Part shown: positions 9,094 to 18,004 of the stretch, piece after piece
Position numbering within the stretch: the first letter of the stretch is position 1
How the letters are laid out: each line of letters begins with the position of its first letter
Assembly: GCA_964492925.1 (NCBI GenBank)
Contig: CAZBMF010000008.1
Span: forward strand, 1-38,897
DNA length: 38,897 nt
Source of the DNA: VMCP01 sp964492925
Lineage (GTDB): Bacteria > Bacteroidota > Bacteroidia > NS11-12g > UBA955
Reading direction: 5' to 3'
The notes under the pieces: generated by a model
Databases searched by the model: none
Told to the model about the DNA's origin: nothing
Seen by the model: only the letters and a program-made list of their open reading frames with translations
Program-made: the position numbers and the translations under genes

Positions 9094-11364
9094 CTACAAA
9101 GTTAATCTACATTGAATAAAAAAGTTCCTCCCTGCGGAAATATTCATATTTCCTGTTCCACCACCATGCACTGAACCCGAGCTGGCAGATGATTGAATTT
9201 GTTTGATATCAAATAGGTTTTTACAACCCAATTGGATGTCTAACTTATTCTTAAAAAATAATTTATTGGCACTAAAATCAGCCAAATAATATGAAGCAAT
9301 CTCAAAAGCTTTTCCATTTTCATCAAATCCATAATTTTTACCGGTGTAACGGCTAAACAATTGCAAAGAGACTTGTGGTTTTTTAAGCTTGTAAGAAATG
9401 TTAAAACTGGTTTGAACTACAGTCCAATTTTTCCAGTATTCTTCATTGTTGTTTTTGCTTTGGTTGTTGATCCAAGAAGCACTCAATTTGAATTGAAAGT
9501 CATTTCGGAAATATTCAGATTGTGTGGTAATCCCCTGAGAATTCATTTTTCCGATATTGATATATTGATATAAATTAGACCTAATATCGATCAAAGCTAA
9601 CTGAATTTGATTGGTGATGAAATTCTTAAAATAAGATACTTTAAAGGTAGCCGCCGCATTTTTACCAACAATGTGCCTGTAATCCATCGATCCTATAAAA
9701 TTGTGCGCAGTTTCTGTGCCTAAATTTGGATTACCTTGCACATTGTGATTGATATCAACAAACAAAAAATAAAGTTCTTTTAAGGTAGGTGCTCTAAATC
9801 CTCTGGCGTATGAACCCCTGAAAATTAGGTATTTTGTTGCGTTGTATTTAATTTGGAGGGACGGGATAAGCGGTGCCAATTTGAACCCATTACCCAATAT
9901 ATTTGGCAGCGGATTTTGTCCAAACTGATTGTTATAAATCACCCTAATTGAAGGTTTTAACTGAAAATTGGCGCTTGGACTATAATCAACAGTTGTAAAT
10001 AATGCAAAATCATAAATGCCATCTTTTTGCACTACTCGCAAAGTTTTAATAGACTCGTATTGGAATTCATACCCGGTTAGCCAATCAAATTTTTTATTAG
10101 CACTCAATTTACTCCATAATCCCCTCATGTTTATCTGTTGGTTGATGGTAGTATCTTGATCTGCAGGTCGGGTAATGGTTTCGAATCCCTCTACTAAATC
10201 TCTACGAATCATTAATTTTGTTCTTTTGAACAAGTTATAGCTATTTTGAAATTGAAGCTTGTGTCCTTTTCCTAACTGGAAATCCGACACGAGCAAAAAG
10301 TCGTTTCTTTGGGTATAGAAGTAATTATTATAACCCGTTACCGTGATTAAATTGTATTCGGCATCACTTCGGTCAGTGAGTTTTTCGTAGAAATAGGTTG
10401 ATTTTAGGGAGTGGTTGGATTTTTTGAAATTGAAATTCATACCAAACGATCCAAAAACTTTTGTTTTGGGTTTCCAATCAAACGATCTGGTAGCAATATT
10501 GAAATCTGTTCCTTCATAGAACTGCCTTCCTATGTCACCGGTTAGTCCTATTTTGCTGTTTTTAAATAAATTACCAATTTGAAAATTTAGGTCATTGTTG
10601 AAATTTCCAATTCCATCAGCAAATTGGTTAATTTGAAGTTTATTGTTGTTTTTAATGGCTTTTTTGGTAATAATATTCACAACCCCTCCAATTGCATCAG
10701 AGCCGTATACTACGCTCATTGGCCCTTCAATGACTTCTATTCTTTCAACATTGTTTAATGGGATCTGTGAAATATCCAAATTGCCATTCAATCTTCCAAT
10801 CATTGGAACTCCATTAATTAGAATTTTAACATTTTGACCACTCAAACCTTGTAATTGAATAGAATTGCCCAATATTGGATCTTGACTCAGTTGAATATTA
10901 GATTGATTTTGAAGAACATCATTGAGTGTTTGAGCACCCATAGATGCAATTGTTTTCTGAGTGATAACTTCTACTGAATATGGATTTTGTGTGGCTGCTT
11001 TTGGAGTTAGTGAACCTGTTATTGATACAGGATTAATTTTATTGATTTCTGTAGTAACTACAATTGTTTTTTCAGTTTCAGTTGATTCCCATTCAGGATT
11101 GAAGTTTGAAATTTCTCCAAATTCTTTACCTAGATCAATTCTGAGTTTATTGGGGATATTGAAAACTATTTGTCCGTTGTTATCTGTTGTTTTGTGAAAA
11201 ACATTGGAAAAAGTTCCAGTTGAATCCATTAATGATACGTCGATTTTCAAACCAACCAAAGGAGCGTTTTGTTGGTCGATGACCAACAAAACCCTCTTTG
11301 GAACTTGCGAGTATGTGCCCGCAAGCAAACCAAACATAATAAAAATGAAAAAAAACTTTTTCAA
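9094..11364 (-). CDS. TonB-dependent outer-membrane receptor, probably haem/iron type
   Basis: 756 residues with a signal peptide (MKKFFFIFIMFGLLAGTYSQ), an N-terminal regulatory-like domain (about 22-105), a plug domain (about 125-230: LNDVLQNQSNIQL, GLSGQNVKILINGVP, RIEVIEGPMSVVYGSDAIGG) and a C-terminal 22-strand-type barrel ending in the aromatic FFIQCRLTL. Near residue 520 it carries GFRAPTLKELY and, about 20 residues on, GNPNLGTE, with a histidine (INHNV) between. FRAP and NPNL boxes with a histidine between them are known from haem receptors such as HemR, but related boxes occur in BtuB and CirA too. It lies between two genes for HmuY-like proteins (21 nt after one, 2 nt before the other), which favours haem over cobalamin. 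It needs TonB-ExbB-ExbD, not encoded here. Confidence 0.88.
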   Translation of the reverse strand: MKKFFFIFIMFGLLAGTYSQVPKRVLLVIDQQNAPLVGLKIDVSLMDSTGTFSNVFHKTTDNNGQIVFNIPNKLRIDLGKEFGEISNFNPEWESTETEKTIVVTTEINKINPVSITGSLTPKAATQNPYSVEVITQKTIASMGAQTLNDVLQNQSNIQLSQDPILGNSIQLQGLSGQNVKILINGVPMIGRLNGNLDISQIPLNNVERIEVIEGPMSVVYGSDAIGGVVNIITKKAIKNNNKLQINQFADGIGNFNNDLNFQIGNLFKNSKIGLTGDIGRQFYEGTDFNIATRSFDWKPKTKVFGSFGMNFNFKKSNHSLKSTYFYEKLTDRSDAEYNLITVTGYNNYFYTQRNDFLLVSDFQLGKGHKLQFQNSYNLFKRTKLMIRRDLVEGFETITRPADQDTTINQQINMRGLWSKLSANKKFDWLTGYEFQYESIKTLRVVQKDGIYDFALFTTVDYSPSANFQLKPSIRVIYNNQFGQNPLPNILGNGFKLAPLIPSLQIKYNATKYLIFRGSYARGFRAPTLKELYFLFVDINHNVQGNPNLGTETAHNFIGSMDYRHIVGKNAAATFKVSYFKNFITNQIQLALIDIRSNLYQYINIGKMNSQGITTQSEYFRNDFQFKLSASWINNQSKNNNEEYWKNWTVVQTSFNISYKLKKPQVSLQLFSRYTGKNYGFDENGKAFEIASYYLADFSANKLFFKNKLDIQLGCKNLFDIKQIQSSASSGSVHGGGTGNMNISAGRNFFIQCRLTL

Positions 11365-11385
11365 CGGTGTTAACCTAAATAGAAA

Positions 11386-12693
11386 TTAATTCTTGCTAAT
11401 AATCTGACTTTGAATACCGTTTGAAGTTTTTACCTCCACGATATATTGACCAGATGCCAAATCACCAATGTTTATTTGAGCAGTGTTCTCAATTTGAATG
11501 TTTGAAGCGTTTCTCACATTTCTGCCATCCATTGATTTAATTGCAATACTCTCAATTTTGGTGTTTTCAACAGGACGAACAAACAATTGATTATTTGCTG
11601 GAACTGGGAAAATGCTGACCTTATTTTTTTGCAAATTGGCGTTGTTTGATGTTGTTGTTGCGATCAATTGTGAAGAGTTCAAAATAATTCTACCCATTGA
11701 AGAACCTACAAAACCTGTAAAACGAAGACCATAAATGTTACTGTCACTTGACTCAATTAAAAAGTTTAAGTCTTGCACCATGTCATAGCTTGTGCCATTG
11801 AATACTTTCCATTTTGAACCAATACGTGTAAGATCTACTCTGTAACCTTCACCACCAGTAGTATCTAAAGCCTCGCTGTGATAAGTAAGTGGAGATTTGG
11901 TAAAATCATCCCATGTAACTACTTCAATTTTCGCAATTTTCAAACCTCTACGAGATTCAACACCTACAACCAAGTAAGGCACGTATTTGCTACCGTCAAA
12001 GGTTGGCTCAAGGTATCTAGTGAAGTTCAAATCCCATTTTCCATCAGTAGGTTCCAAAGTAACTTGTTTGTTCGTGAAATGAAAATATTTGTAAGTTCCA
12101 TTTTTTGCAGCAGATTGCTTTAAAGTGTCGATAACAGCGAAATCCTTTGATCCACCTACAAAATCATAACGGAAAGAAAAATCCCCATTAGGATACTGAG
12201 CAATTGGCATAAATTTGATAAATGCCACGACTTTACCACCACTTGAAAGTGTGATTAGATAAAGAGAATCACCTTTTACTGTATGGCTACCTGCATCATA
12301 CACACCCCAAGAGAAATCCCAAGGATTGTTTTTGTTCAATTGTTGATTGAATGCTCCAACCTCATGTTTGTGAATGTCATTCAAAAACATTGGCCAACTT
12401 TGCCATCCTGTGGTATCAAAACTTGAATAGGCTGTATTATCACCTTTCGGGTAAGCATAAACGTTTACACCTGCTGCATGATTTGCTCTAATACAGTTGT
12501 CGCGAGTATTGCTCGTGTGAGCAAGATGCCAGCTACCCATTGCATTGGCCGTTTTTTTGCCGTTTTGAATGTTGTAAAATACTTGGTTAGCATAACCAGC
12601 ACCCATTATTACAGTGTCGGTAGTAACAGTTTGTGCATGTGCAAATCCTGAAACGAATAATGCAATCGCGGTTAAAATGGTTTTAGTTTTCAT
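11386..12693 (-). CDS. HmuY-like secreted protein with T9SS C-terminal sorting domain
   Basis: 435 residues from the ATG at 12691-12693, which is followed by a clear signal peptide (MKTKTILTAIALFVSGFAHA). An in-frame ATG at 12738 would add 15 residues, but the candidate promoter lies within that extension. The body has GYANQVFYNIQNGKK and GSWHLAH (about 33-59) and a second block EPTDGKWDLNFTRY (near 213-226), the same layout as the HmuY-like lipoprotein downstream (YENQLWFDFE, GGWDIGVA, SAKWDIVFTTY). The last 75 residues are a T9SS type A domain (VSIFPVPANNQ ... SGQYIVEV). So this paralogue should cross the outer membrane by T9SS and act at or beyond the surface, perhaps passing a ligand to the receptor encoded 21 nt downstream. 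It is the first gene of the five-gene operon. Ligand and HmuY assignment are inferred. Confidence 0.78.
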   Translation of the reverse strand: MKTKTILTAIALFVSGFAHAQTVTTDTVIMGAGYANQVFYNIQNGKKTANAMGSWHLAHTSNTRDNCIRANHAAGVNVYAYPKGDNTAYSSFDTTGWQSWPMFLNDIHKHEVGAFNQQLNKNNPWDFSWGVYDAGSHTVKGDSLYLITLSSGGKVVAFIKFMPIAQYPNGDFSFRYDFVGGSKDFAVIDTLKQSAAKNGTYKYFHFTNKQVTLEPTDGKWDLNFTRYLEPTFDGSKYVPYLVVGVESRRGLKIAKIEVVTWDDFTKSPLTYHSEALDTTGGEGYRVDLTRIGSKWKVFNGTSYDMVQDLNFLIESSDSNIYGLRFTGFVGSSMGRIILNSSQLIATTTSNNANLQKNKVSIFPVPANNQLFVRPVENTKIESIAIKSMDGRNVRNASNIQIENTAQINIGDLASGQYIVEVKTSNGIQSQIISKN

Positions 12694-12713
12694 GATGTTG
12701 TCAAATTCGGATA

Positions 12714-12721
12714 CAAAAATA
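12714..12721 (-). promoter_or_regulatory. Candidate -7 box for the HmuY-like/receptor operon
   Basis: Minus-strand TATTTTTG fits the Bacteroidota -7 consensus TAnnTTTG and lies 20 nt before the ATG at 12693. No TTTG is found at the ideal 19-nt spacing; the nearest TTG is only 14 nt upstream, so the -33 element is weak or absent. I see no convincing Fur-type palindrome. Confidence 0.5.
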
Positions 12722-12810
12722 CCATTCATCCTCCCCAATCACCTTGTGAGAAATGTAAACTTAGGGTCATGAAATGTCAACATTGTGTCATTCAGGGGGA
12801 AATTGTTTTT

Positions 12811-12840
12811 TTGAATCATTCTAAATACAAACTAACTTTG
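12811..12840 (+). promoter_or_regulatory. Bacteroidota-type promoter of the Hsp70 gene
   Basis: TTG at 12811-12813 (end of a T-run), a 19-nt spacer, then TAACTTTG at 12833-12840: an exact match to the primary sigma-factor promoter (TTG-N19-TAnnTTTG). The box ends 37 nt before the ATG at 12878. Confidence 0.75.
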
Positions 12841-12877
12841 CGTTCAATTGTAAGTATTACAATCAAACAGACAAATC

Positions 12878-14755
12878 ATGGCTAAAATTAGTATCAACAT
12901 TGCTTCTGGTTCCATAGAAAAGCGTAATGTGGTGGTGGGTATCGACTTGGGTACAACAAATTCTTTGGTTGCATATAACGAGAAAGATCCATCTCGCCCC
13001 GTGTTGGTAAAAGATAGCAACAATGAATGCATTGTGCCATCGGTTGTTTATTTTGATGAAAATAACCATCCCATCGTTGGAAGTCATGCAAAAGCCCAAA
13101 TTGCTCTACATCCTGAAAGAACCATTTTCTCAGTGAAAAGATTGCTTGGTAAAAATTATGCAGACGTAGATGGTACAACAGATTTTTTAGGATACAAAGT
13201 CATCAATGATGATCAAGATAATCTGGTTAAAATCAATGTTGGCGGACATTATTACAATCCTATACAATTAAGCGCCATTATTTTAAAGGAACTCAAAGAA
13301 AAAGCTGAACAACACTTGAATGCAACCGTTGATAAAGCTGTGATTACCGTTCCTGCCTATTTTAACGATTCTCAACGTCAAGCAACAAAAGATGCAGGGA
13401 AATTAGCCGGTTTAGATGTTTTAAGAATCATTAATGAGCCAACCGCCGCGAGTTTGGCGTATGGAATCAATCACACGGATACGGAGAAAACCATTTTGGT
13501 GTATGATTTGGGTGGTGGAACATTTGATGTTTCTATTTTGAAATTAGAACACGGGGTGTTTGAAGTGATTGCCACCAACGGAAATACCTACTTGGGAGGT
13601 GATGACATTGATAAACTTATCTTGAATTATTGGTTGAAACAAAATGGTATTTCCCTCGATTTGCTCTCAAAAAATCAAATTCAAGAACTTCGTTTATTTG
13701 CGGAAAATGCAAAAATTAATTTATCAAATAACCCAAATATAGCCTTCCAAGAGTCTATTAAAATTGGAAATATCACTTTAAATGCATATATTACTTATGC
13801 CGATTTGGTTCTGCTAACATCAGAATTGCTCAACAATACCATTACATCAGTAAAGTTGGCTTTGAAGGATGCTAAACTAAAAGCTGCTGATATCCATGAA
13901 ATTGTGTTGGTTGGAGGTAGTACCAGATTCCCGGAAATCACAAGATTGCTTTCTGAAACATTTCCAGAAGTACATATCAATGATCAAATCAATCCAGATG
14001 AAGTTGTTGCCTTGGGAGCCGCAGTGGAGGCAGATGTTTTGTCAGGCAACCGTAAGGATATTTTGTTGTTAGACGTAACCCCATTGTCCCTCGGAATTGA
14101 AACCGCTGGAGAATTGATGGACGTGTTAATTCCTCGTAATTCGAAAATTCCAACCCGCGTGGGTAGAGAATATACCACTTCAGTAGACGGACAAGTGAAT
14201 ATGAAAATTTCGGTCTATCAAGGTGAAAGGGAGTTGGTAACACAAAACCGAAAATTGGGTGAATTCATCCTTAAAAATATCCCTCCGATGCCTGCTGGAT
14301 TTCCCAAAATTGAGATTCAATTTGCGTTGAATCAAGATGGTGTTTTGAAAGTGGCTGCAAAAGAATTAAGAAGTGGTATTTCCCAAGAGGTTGAAATTCA
14401 ACCAACCTATGGATTGACAGATATTGAAGTTGAGAGGATGTTGGAAAGTGGATTATTAAATGCCCATGAAGATATTCAACTAAGGTTGGAGAAGGAGGCC
14501 GTTAATGAAGCCAAACAATTGATTTATACAGCAGAAAGATTCCTTGAAAAACATGGAACTTATTTGTCTGATGAAGAAATTAATGGAACCAAACAACGAA
14601 TTCAACATTTGAATGGTCTATTGGATACAAACAATCGAAATGAAATATTGTCGGGTGTTGAAGCGTTAAATGATTATACAAGGCCATTTGCAGAACGCAT
14701 TATGGATATCGCCGTTTCATCTGCCCTCAAAGGAAATAAAATTCAAGAGATATGA
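12878..14755 (+). CDS. hscA: Hsp70-family chaperone, HscA-like
   Basis: 625 residues with all Hsp70 ATPase motifs: VGIDLGTTNS (about 20-29), PAYFNDSQRQATKDAG, INEPTAASLAYG, VYDLGGGTFDVS (near 207) and VLVGGSTRFP (near 342), then the linker LLLDVTPLSLGIET and a substrate-binding domain. The N-terminal extension MAKISINIASGSIEKRNV before the first motif, and an insert-free length near 620, are unlike the main DnaK (which starts almost at GIDLGTTNS) and resemble HscA, the chaperone that helps release Fe-S clusters from the scaffold IscU. No isc or suf gene is next to it, so the Fe-S role rests on resemblance only; a second DnaK is the alternative. It has its own promoter and overlaps the next gene by 4 nt (ATGA). 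Confidence 0.8.
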   Translation: MAKISINIASGSIEKRNVVVGIDLGTTNSLVAYNEKDPSRPVLVKDSNNECIVPSVVYFDENNHPIVGSHAKAQIALHPERTIFSVKRLLGKNYADVDGTTDFLGYKVINDDQDNLVKINVGGHYYNPIQLSAIILKELKEKAEQHLNATVDKAVITVPAYFNDSQRQATKDAGKLAGLDVLRIINEPTAASLAYGINHTDTEKTILVYDLGGGTFDVSILKLEHGVFEVIATNGNTYLGGDDIDKLILNYWLKQNGISLDLLSKNQIQELRLFAENAKINLSNNPNIAFQESIKIGNITLNAYITYADLVLLTSELLNNTITSVKLALKDAKLKAADIHEIVLVGGSTRFPEITRLLSETFPEVHINDQINPDEVVALGAAVEADVLSGNRKDILLLDVTPLSLGIETAGELMDVLIPRNSKIPTRVGREYTTSVDGQVNMKISVYQGERELVTQNRKLGEFILKNIPPMPAGFPKIEIQFALNQDGVLKVAAKELRSGISQEVEIQPTYGLTDIEVERMLESGLLNAHEDIQLRLEKEAVNEAKQLIYTAERFLEKHGTYLSDEEINGTKQRIQHLNGLLDTNNRNEILSGVEALNDYTRPFAERIMDIAVSSALKGNKIQEI

Positions 14756-15471
14756 AATTCAATGCCTTAGTTGGTGCTTTTTTGTTCTTTTTGCCCTCTT
14801 TCGGACAAAACTCGGAGTCGGATTACGAAAAAAATACCAATTTTGGAATGAAGTTGGGTATTTCGGCATCTACCATGTTTGGCGGGGAATTGCAAAATCC
14901 ATCACCGTTGTTAGGGTATGTGGCCGGGGTTTATTACCATACAAAATTAGATAAACGCAAACTTCATTATCAAACGGGTCTAGATTTAAGACTAAGAGGA
15001 AGCAATTTTAATAAAAACATCAGTGATGTTTCTAATAGAACGTATACACGAATTGGATTGGTGTCAATAGATGTGCCATTAAATGCGCTTATTTTATTGG
15101 GGAATTATTCTAAAGAAAAAGTCAGTCACTTGATGTTGGGAATTCAACCAAGTTATATCATTAGATCGGTTGTTTACTTGGGAACTGGTCAAATTCCAGC
15201 CCAAAGTCAGGTGTACATGAAAAAATGGCAAAATTTGCCGTTATACAATTTTGAGTTAAACGGAATAATTGGCTACCAGCATAAACAAGATGGATTTGGA
15301 TATCAAGTAGCACTTAAAGTAGGGTTGCATACACTGAATAATCAATTTGAATTGTCTGTAACTGAAACAGATCCTGTTACACAATTACCTGTGACTTATC
15401 CCATTACCCCACAAACTGGGTTGGGGAAATACATTGGAACTGGTTCATTAGAATTTGCATTCATTTTTTAA
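14752..15471 (+). CDS. Small outer-membrane beta-barrel protein (porin/PorT-like)
   Basis: 239 residues with a signal peptide (MKFNALVGAFLFFLPSFGQ), then alternating hydrophobic/polar strands and glycine- and aromatic-rich segments (FGMKLGISASTMFG, VALKVGLHTLN) ending in LEFAFIF, a typical C-terminal barrel strand. This is the general pattern of Bacteroidota outer-membrane beta-barrel proteins; no specific function can be read. Its ATG overlaps the Hsp70 stop codon (ATGA), so the two are translated from one mRNA, although a functional link to the chaperone is not evident. The next gene, mtaB, begins 33 nt downstream with a promoter-like box of its own. Confidence 0.75.
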   Translation: MKFNALVGAFLFFLPSFGQNSESDYEKNTNFGMKLGISASTMFGGELQNPSPLLGYVAGVYYHTKLDKRKLHYQTGLDLRLRGSNFNKNISDVSNRTYTRIGLVSIDVPLNALILLGNYSKEKVSHLMLGIQPSYIIRSVVYLGTGQIPAQSQVYMKKWQNLPLYNFELNGIIGYQHKQDGFGYQVALKVGLHTLNNQFELSVTETDPVTQLPVTYPITPQTGLGKYIGTGSLEFAFIF

Positions 15472-15488
15472 AATACATCGTTTCGTTG

Positions 15489-15496
15489 TAACTTTG
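15489..15496 (+). promoter_or_regulatory. Candidate -7 box directly before mtaB
   Basis: TAACTTTG matches TAnnTTTG and ends only 7 nt before the TTG start of mtaB at 15504. The first TAA of the box is also an in-frame stop that closes the mtaB frame upstream. The -33 position holds only TTT. Confidence 0.45.
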
Positions 15497-15503
15497 TAAA
15501 ACT

Positions 15504-16814
15504 TTGCGTTCAACAGTATCACTATACACCCTTGGTTGTAAACTCAACTTCGCTGAAAGTAGCACCATTGCTCAACAGTTGGAGAAAAATGGCTTCGAGC
15601 GAAAGCAATTTCATGAAGGCGCTGATTTGTATGTGATCAATACTTGCAGTGTTACAGATCATGCCGATCGAAAATGTAAGAAGGTGGTTAGTGAAGCTTT
15701 GAGGCACAACCCCAATGCTTATATTGTAGTTGTTGGCTGTTATGCACAATTGAAACCGGAAGAAATTTCAAACATCCCCGGAGTAGATATGGTTTTGGGG
15801 GCGGCAGAGAAGTTTCAATTGATTGATCATCTACATTCCCTCAAAAAAGAAGAAAAAACGCGTCTTTACAACGCCCCAATTAAAGATGTGAATGAGTTTG
15901 TTCCCGGTTTTAGTGAAGGCGATCGTACCAGAATGTTTTTAAAAGTTCAAGATGGCTGCGATTATTTTTGTAGTTTTTGCACCATTCCTTTAGCCAGGGG
16001 TAAAAGTAGAAGCGCCAATATTGAAACTACCATTGAACAGGTTAAAAAAGTGGCCAAGGAAGGGGTGAAAGAAGTGGTTTTAACAGGTGTGAATCTGGGA
16101 GATTTTGGGGTGCAAACTGGTGAATCTTTCTATGAATTGATTCAGGAATTAGACAAAATTGAACAAATTCATCGTTATAGAATTTCAAGTATAGAACCCA
16201 ATTTGCTCACCAATGAAATCATTGATTTTGTTGCCAAAAGCCAAAAGTTTGTACCACATTTTCATATCCCTTTGCAAAGTGGAAATGATGAAATTTTGCA
16301 ACGGATGCGCCGACGATATTTGTCAGATGTTTACGCTTCTAGAGTTGCTTATATCAAAGAAAAAATGCCGCATTGCTGTATTGGGGTAGACGTAATAGTG
16401 GGTTTCCCGGGTGAGTCTGAAGAACATTTTTTAGATACTTATAATTTTATCAATCAATTGGATGTGAGTTATTTGCACGTTTTTCCATATAGTGAGAGAG
16501 CCAATACCACCGCCAAGAAGATGAAAGATGTTGTGCCTGTTAAAGTTAGGGGAGAAAGAACCACCATGCTCAGAAGCCTTAGCGAAAAGAAAAAACGTTT
16601 TTTCTATGAACAACAATTGAATTCTACCCGTGAAGTCTTGTTTGAAGCAGAAGAAAAAGGAGGCCAAATGAGCGGATTTACCGATAATTACGTGAAGGTT
16701 ACCACCAACTACGACCCTCTATTGGTGAATACTTTGGTTCCTGTGACACTAAAATTAATCAATGAAGAATTTTTAGTGGAAGGAATATTTGATTACGCAG
16801 AAATTAGAGCGTAA
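15504..16814 (+). CDS. mtaB: tRNA (t6A37)-C2 methylthiotransferase MtaB
   Basis: Radical-SAM methylthiotransferase that converts t6A37 of ANN-decoding tRNAs to ms2t6A. 436 residues: an N-terminal UPF0004 domain with three cluster cysteines (Cys12 in TLGCKLNFAES, Cys48 in INTCSVT, Cys79 in VVGCYAQ), the radical-SAM motif DGCDYFCSFCTIP (Cys152, 156, 159) and a C-terminal TRAM-like domain (about 370-436). The GCKLN motif separates MtaB from MiaB and RimO. The start must be the TTG at 15504: a stop codon lies 15 nt upstream and no ATG or GTG occurs between it and the first cysteine motif. It is followed by lgt after 8 nt. Confidence 0.93.
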   Translation: MRSTVSLYTLGCKLNFAESSTIAQQLEKNGFERKQFHEGADLYVINTCSVTDHADRKCKKVVSEALRHNPNAYIVVVGCYAQLKPEEISNIPGVDMVLGAAEKFQLIDHLHSLKKEEKTRLYNAPIKDVNEFVPGFSEGDRTRMFLKVQDGCDYFCSFCTIPLARGKSRSANIETTIEQVKKVAKEGVKEVVLTGVNLGDFGVQTGESFYELIQELDKIEQIHRYRISSIEPNLLTNEIIDFVAKSQKFVPHFHIPLQSGNDEILQRMRRRYLSDVYASRVAYIKEKMPHCCIGVDVIVGFPGESEEHFLDTYNFINQLDVSYLHVFPYSERANTTAKKMKDVVPVKVRGERTTMLRSLSEKKKRFFYEQQLNSTREVLFEAEEKGGQMSGFTDNYVKVTTNYDPLLVNTLVPVTLKLINEEFLVEGIFDYAEIRA

Positions 16815-16822
16815 TTTGCATT

Positions 16823-18004
16823 GTGTTTCCTACATTATACCATTTCATAAAAGATATTTTTGGATTAGAATTGCGCTTCCTTGAAGTTGTCAATACTTTC
16901 GGCTTCTTTGTAGCTTTGTCTATTGCTGCGGCTTATTGGGCCATGCAAACAGAATTTCGAAGAAAAACAAACTTGGGTTTGTTCTCAACCAAAACAGAAA
17001 TTATTGAAATCGGACATCCTTTCCCTTTGTCTGATTATATCATTGGTGCCATTATCTCCTTTATTTTTGGATACAAAATTTTGTATTTGATGGTGAATTC
17101 TGGCAATGGATTTGTCCCTCAAGAACATATTTTTACGTCTGAAGGAAGCCTATTATGGGGCATGATCGCTTCGATTTTCTCCGTTACCACCAAGTTATAT
17201 GCCGACAAAAAGCAGCGTTTAGATGTAGTGAAAAAAGTTGAACAAAAAGTTTCAATTGCAGATGAAATGGGAAATATTACCACCGTTGCTTTGGTATCTG
17301 GTTTTTTTGGAGCAAAAGTATTTCACCTGCTAGAAACCCCTTCTCAAATACATTTAAGTACCTTCATTTCTGATTTGTTTACCACCGGAGGGTGGACATT
17401 TTATGGCGGACTCATTTGCGGTGCTGCAGGGGTTTTGATTTACACCGCTAAAAAAGGGTACAATTGGAGACACGTGATTGACGCAGGTGGTCCCGCAATG
17501 ATGCTTTCCTACGGTATAGGTCGTTTTGGGTGCCATTTTTCCGGCGACGGCGATTGGGGTATTGCCAATACACGCCAATCTTCATTTTTGCCGAACTGGG
17601 CATGGGCCTACAAATATCCTCACAATGTTTTGGGTAAGGACTATCCGGGTATGGGCATGGAGCCAATTCCTGGGTGCACAGGCGATTATTGCTTTCAACT
17701 TTCAACTCCCGTTTATCCAACTCCGCTGTATGAAGCCATCATGGCTTTAGGATTGTTCGCTATTTTGTGGTTTTGGTTGCGCAATAAATCGTTTAATCCA
17801 GGTCAATTTTTTGGAATATACATGATATTTGCCGGCGTAGAAAGATTTCTCATTGAAACCATTCGTGAGCACGGAGATAGCCTTTATCGATTTTCTGGTA
17901 TGGTTTTCTCACAAGCACAAATGATTTCATTGCTATTAATCGTTCTTGGAACATGCGGTTATTTCATTTTCAACAAAAAACAACATTCTTCACCCACAAC
18001 TTGA
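16823..18004 (+). CDS. lgt: Prolipoprotein diacylglyceryl transferase
   Basis: Inner-membrane enzyme that moves diacylglycerol from phosphatidylglycerol to the lipobox cysteine of prolipoproteins, the first step of lipoprotein maturation. 393 residues with about seven membrane segments. Conserved regions: GGWTFYGGLICG (near 192), the Lgt signature YGIGRFGCHFSGDGDWG (about 230-246), TPLYEA (near 300) and RFLIETIRE (near 341). It is about 100 residues longer than the Escherichia coli enzyme because of a long N-terminal part and a loop after the signature. GTG (16823) is the best start; a MtaB stop lies 8 nt before it. It ends in a TGATG overlap with the DUF4294 gene. Lipoproteins in this window are its likely substrates. 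Confidence 0.92.
   Translation: MFPTLYHFIKDIFGLELRFLEVVNTFGFFVALSIAAAYWAMQTEFRRKTNLGLFSTKTEIIEIGHPFPLSDYIIGAIISFIFGYKILYLMVNSGNGFVPQEHIFTSEGSLLWGMIASIFSVTTKLYADKKQRLDVVKKVEQKVSIADEMGNITTVALVSGFFGAKVFHLLETPSQIHLSTFISDLFTTGGWTFYGGLICGAAGVLIYTAKKGYNWRHVIDAGGPAMMLSYGIGRFGCHFSGDGDWGIANTRQSSFLPNWAWAYKYPHNVLGKDYPGMGMEPIPGCTGDYCFQLSTPVYPTPLYEAIMALGLFAILWFWLRNKSFNPGQFFGIYMIFAGVERFLIETIREHGDSLYRFSGMVFSQAQMISLLLIVLGTCGYFIFNKKQHSSPTT

Noticed and set aside
10677..10830. Haem specificity of the receptor from FRAP/NPNL boxes alone
   Set aside because: The same boxes occur in BtuB- and CirA-type receptors, so I base the haem suggestion on the HmuY-like neighbours and keep it tentative.
12722..12810. Fur-type operator in the divergent region between the HmuY-like operon and Hsp70
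   Set aside because: There are short TGTCA/TGACA-like repeats near 12765-12795, but no convincing palindrome.
17953..18003. Upstream start of the DUF4294 protein inside lgt
   Set aside because: It would put 17 residues before a clear signal peptide; the TGATG overlap at 18002-18006 gives a better start.
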